Of a stretch of 7,359 bases of DNA, positions 6,110 to 7,359 are shown piece after piece. The notes under the pieces were generated by a model. That model did not search any database, was not told the origin of the DNA, and saw only the letters and a list, made by a program, of their open reading frames with translations. The translations under genes and the position numbers were made by a program. Numbering within the stretch: position 1 is the first letter of the stretch; each line of letters opens with the position of its first letter. This DNA comes from Comamonadaceae bacterium (lineage in GTDB: Bacteria > Pseudomonadota > Gammaproteobacteria > Burkholderiales > Burkholderiaceae_C). Location of the stretch: positions 1 to 7,359 of the forward strand of contig CANIRI010000117.1 in the NCBI GenBank assembly GCA_947469815.1. The letters run 5' to 3'.

Positions 6110-7359
6110 CAAAATGAGGTTCCGATCTGAAACTGGAGAGACTGTAGTTTATCGCCGTACAAAGTGGACAGTGGCTTGGCCCAGGCCAGGCGCAGGGGCC
6201 CCACCGGCGAGATCCAGCTGATACCGACTCCCACTGAACTACGCAGTTCGTCCAGCCCGATGGACGCATCGGGGCCGTACAGGCCACCGGCATCGGCAAA
6301 GCCATACATGCGCAAGGTCCGGTCATTGCCGCCGCCCGGGAAGGGCGAAAGCACCTCCGCGTTCAAGACCAGTTTGGTGGCGCCACCGGTGACAACACTG
6401 TAGGTACTGGAGTCGATCAGGTCCCTCTGCGAGGCAGTGGTGAAGCTACCCTGCTGAAAGCCGCGCACGGAACCCAGGCCGCCTGCGTAGTAGTTCTTCA
6501 TCACCGGGTAAGTATGTCCGTTGGTAGAAACACCGGACGAGAGCTCGCTATTGAATGCGAAGGTCGTCTTTTTGCTCAGTGGATAAAACTGCTGGTACTG
6601 CAGGGTGGCCCGCGCGTATCCCAAATCGCCCCCTGCGCTCCACTCACCGTTGGCACGCAACACGCGTCCCATGCTCGGAACCAAGGCGCTGTCACGGGTG
6701 TCACGCGACCAGCCCAGGGTAAGGGGAACGCCATACACGGTATAGCCATATTGGCTCGCAAAATCACTATAGACCGTAGGGAGGTAGGTTCCCGAAACAA
6801 TAGTGGTCTGCTCGTAGCCCACTCCCATGAACACCGTATCCGTCTCGGTAAATGGGACGCCAAAACGAACGGTTCCCCCGGTACTTTCTATGGAGTAGCT
6901 GTCCACGTCAACATAAGGTTTGCTGTTGCGCTGGTAGACATCGATGGCGCGGGATACACCGTCTTCGGTGAAATAAGGGTCGGTGTTATTGAAAACCAGA
7001 ACCCGGTTGTATTTACTGGTATTCACCTGAATACCCAACGACTGGCCCGAGCCAAACACATTTTCCTGGTTAAAGCCGAATTGCAGCCCTAAGCCATCGG
7101 CCGAGGACACTCCAGCACCAAGGCTGATATTCCCAGTGGGCTTCTCGACCACAGTCACCAACAAATCAACTTGGTCTGGCGCTCCCGCAACCTCCACGGT
7201 TTCGATGCCCACCTCTTTGAAATAACCCAAACGATCGACCCGGCTGCGTGACAGCCTGATCTTTTCACCGTCATACCAGGAAGCCTCAAACTGGCGGAAC
7301 TCCCGGCGGATTACTTCGTCCCGGGTTCTCTCATTACCGGCAATATTGATGCGGCGCAC
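6109..7359 (-). CDS. bamA: Outer membrane protein assembly factor BamA, C-terminal part
   Basis: BamA is the Omp85 core of the BAM complex, which folds beta-barrel proteins into the outer membrane. Only the last 416 residues are in the window; the frame stays open to the right edge, where the first codon is GTG read as an internal Val. About residues 1-75 match the final POTRA domain (INIAGNERTRDEVIRREFRQ, then DRLGYFKEVGIETVEV). The 16-strand barrel follows from about residue 80, with NISLGAGVSSADGLG and LGWSRDTRDSALVPSMG. The Omp85 loop-6 signature VRGF is at 298-301 (positions 6468-6457). The protein ends FQIGTSF, with the terminal Phe usual for BAM substrates. From VRGF to the C-terminus there are 115 residues, against about 147 in E. 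coli, so the extracellular loops there look short. The stop overlaps the skp start by one base. Confidence 0.97.
   Translation of the reverse strand: MRRINIAGNERTRDEVIRREFRQFEASWYDGEKIRLSRSRVDRLGYFKEVGIETVEVAGAPDQVDLLVTVVEKPTGNISLGAGVSSADGLGLQFGFNQENVFGSGQSLGIQVNTSKYNRVLVFNNTDPYFTEDGVSRAIDVYQRNSKPYVDVDSYSIESTGGTVRFGVPFTETDTVFMGVGYEQTTIVSGTYLPTVYSDFASQYGYTVYGVPLTLGWSRDTRDSALVPSMGRVLRANGEWSAGGDLGYARATLQYQQFYPLSKKTTFAFNSELSSGVSTNGHTYPVMKNYYAGGLGSVRGFQQGSFTTASQRDLIDSSTYSVVTGGATKLVLNAEVLSPFPGGGNDRTLRMYGFADAGGLYGPDASIGLDELRSSVGVGISWISPVGPLRLAWAKPLSTLYGDKLQSLQFQIGTSF

Overview
The window looks like chromosomal DNA of a betaproteobacterium of the order Burkholderiales, most likely the family Comamonadaceae (Rhodoferax, Polaromonas or Acidovorax-like). 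This rests on the high GC content, the gene order, the many non-ATG starts, and protein details such as the GTG-initiated start of CarA. The family assignment is from memory of relatives and was not tested by a search. All recognised genes lie on the minus strand, so they read from the right end of the window to the left. The window is cut inside a gene at both ends.

Positions 7359 to 800 hold one tightly packed envelope-biogenesis gene string: bamA (C-terminal part only), skp/ompH, lpxD, fabZ, lpxA, lpxB, rnhB and a SpoU/TrmH-family RNA 2'-O-methyltransferase. Every junction is an overlap or a gap of at most about a dozen bases; the only uncertain one is lpxB/rnhB. This leaves almost no room for internal promoters and suggests one transcript with coupled translation. 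LpxD, LpxA and LpxB are the acyltransferase and disaccharide-synthase steps of lipid A synthesis. FabZ acts on the 3-hydroxyacyl-ACP pool that LpxA and LpxD use. Skp carries outer-membrane proteins through the periplasm, and BamA inserts them. RnhB and the RNA methyltransferase act on nucleic acids and ride at the end of the string.

Positions 656 to 799 are the only real intergenic gap. It contains a perfect TATAAT -10-like hexamer and a perfect 12-base palindrome, and probably carries the promoter and leader of the next gene. Positions 655 to 1 hold the first 218 codons of carA, the glutaminase subunit of carbamoyl-phosphate synthetase, which runs off the left edge.

I found no mobile element, CRISPR array, tRNA, rRNA or obviously novel system. 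This is a conserved housekeeping region. The most informative points are a methionine at the acyl-chain ruler position of LpxA, which predicts a short (about C10) primary acyl chain on lipid A; non-ATG starts for four of the eight genes whose start lies in the window; and the structured carA leader.
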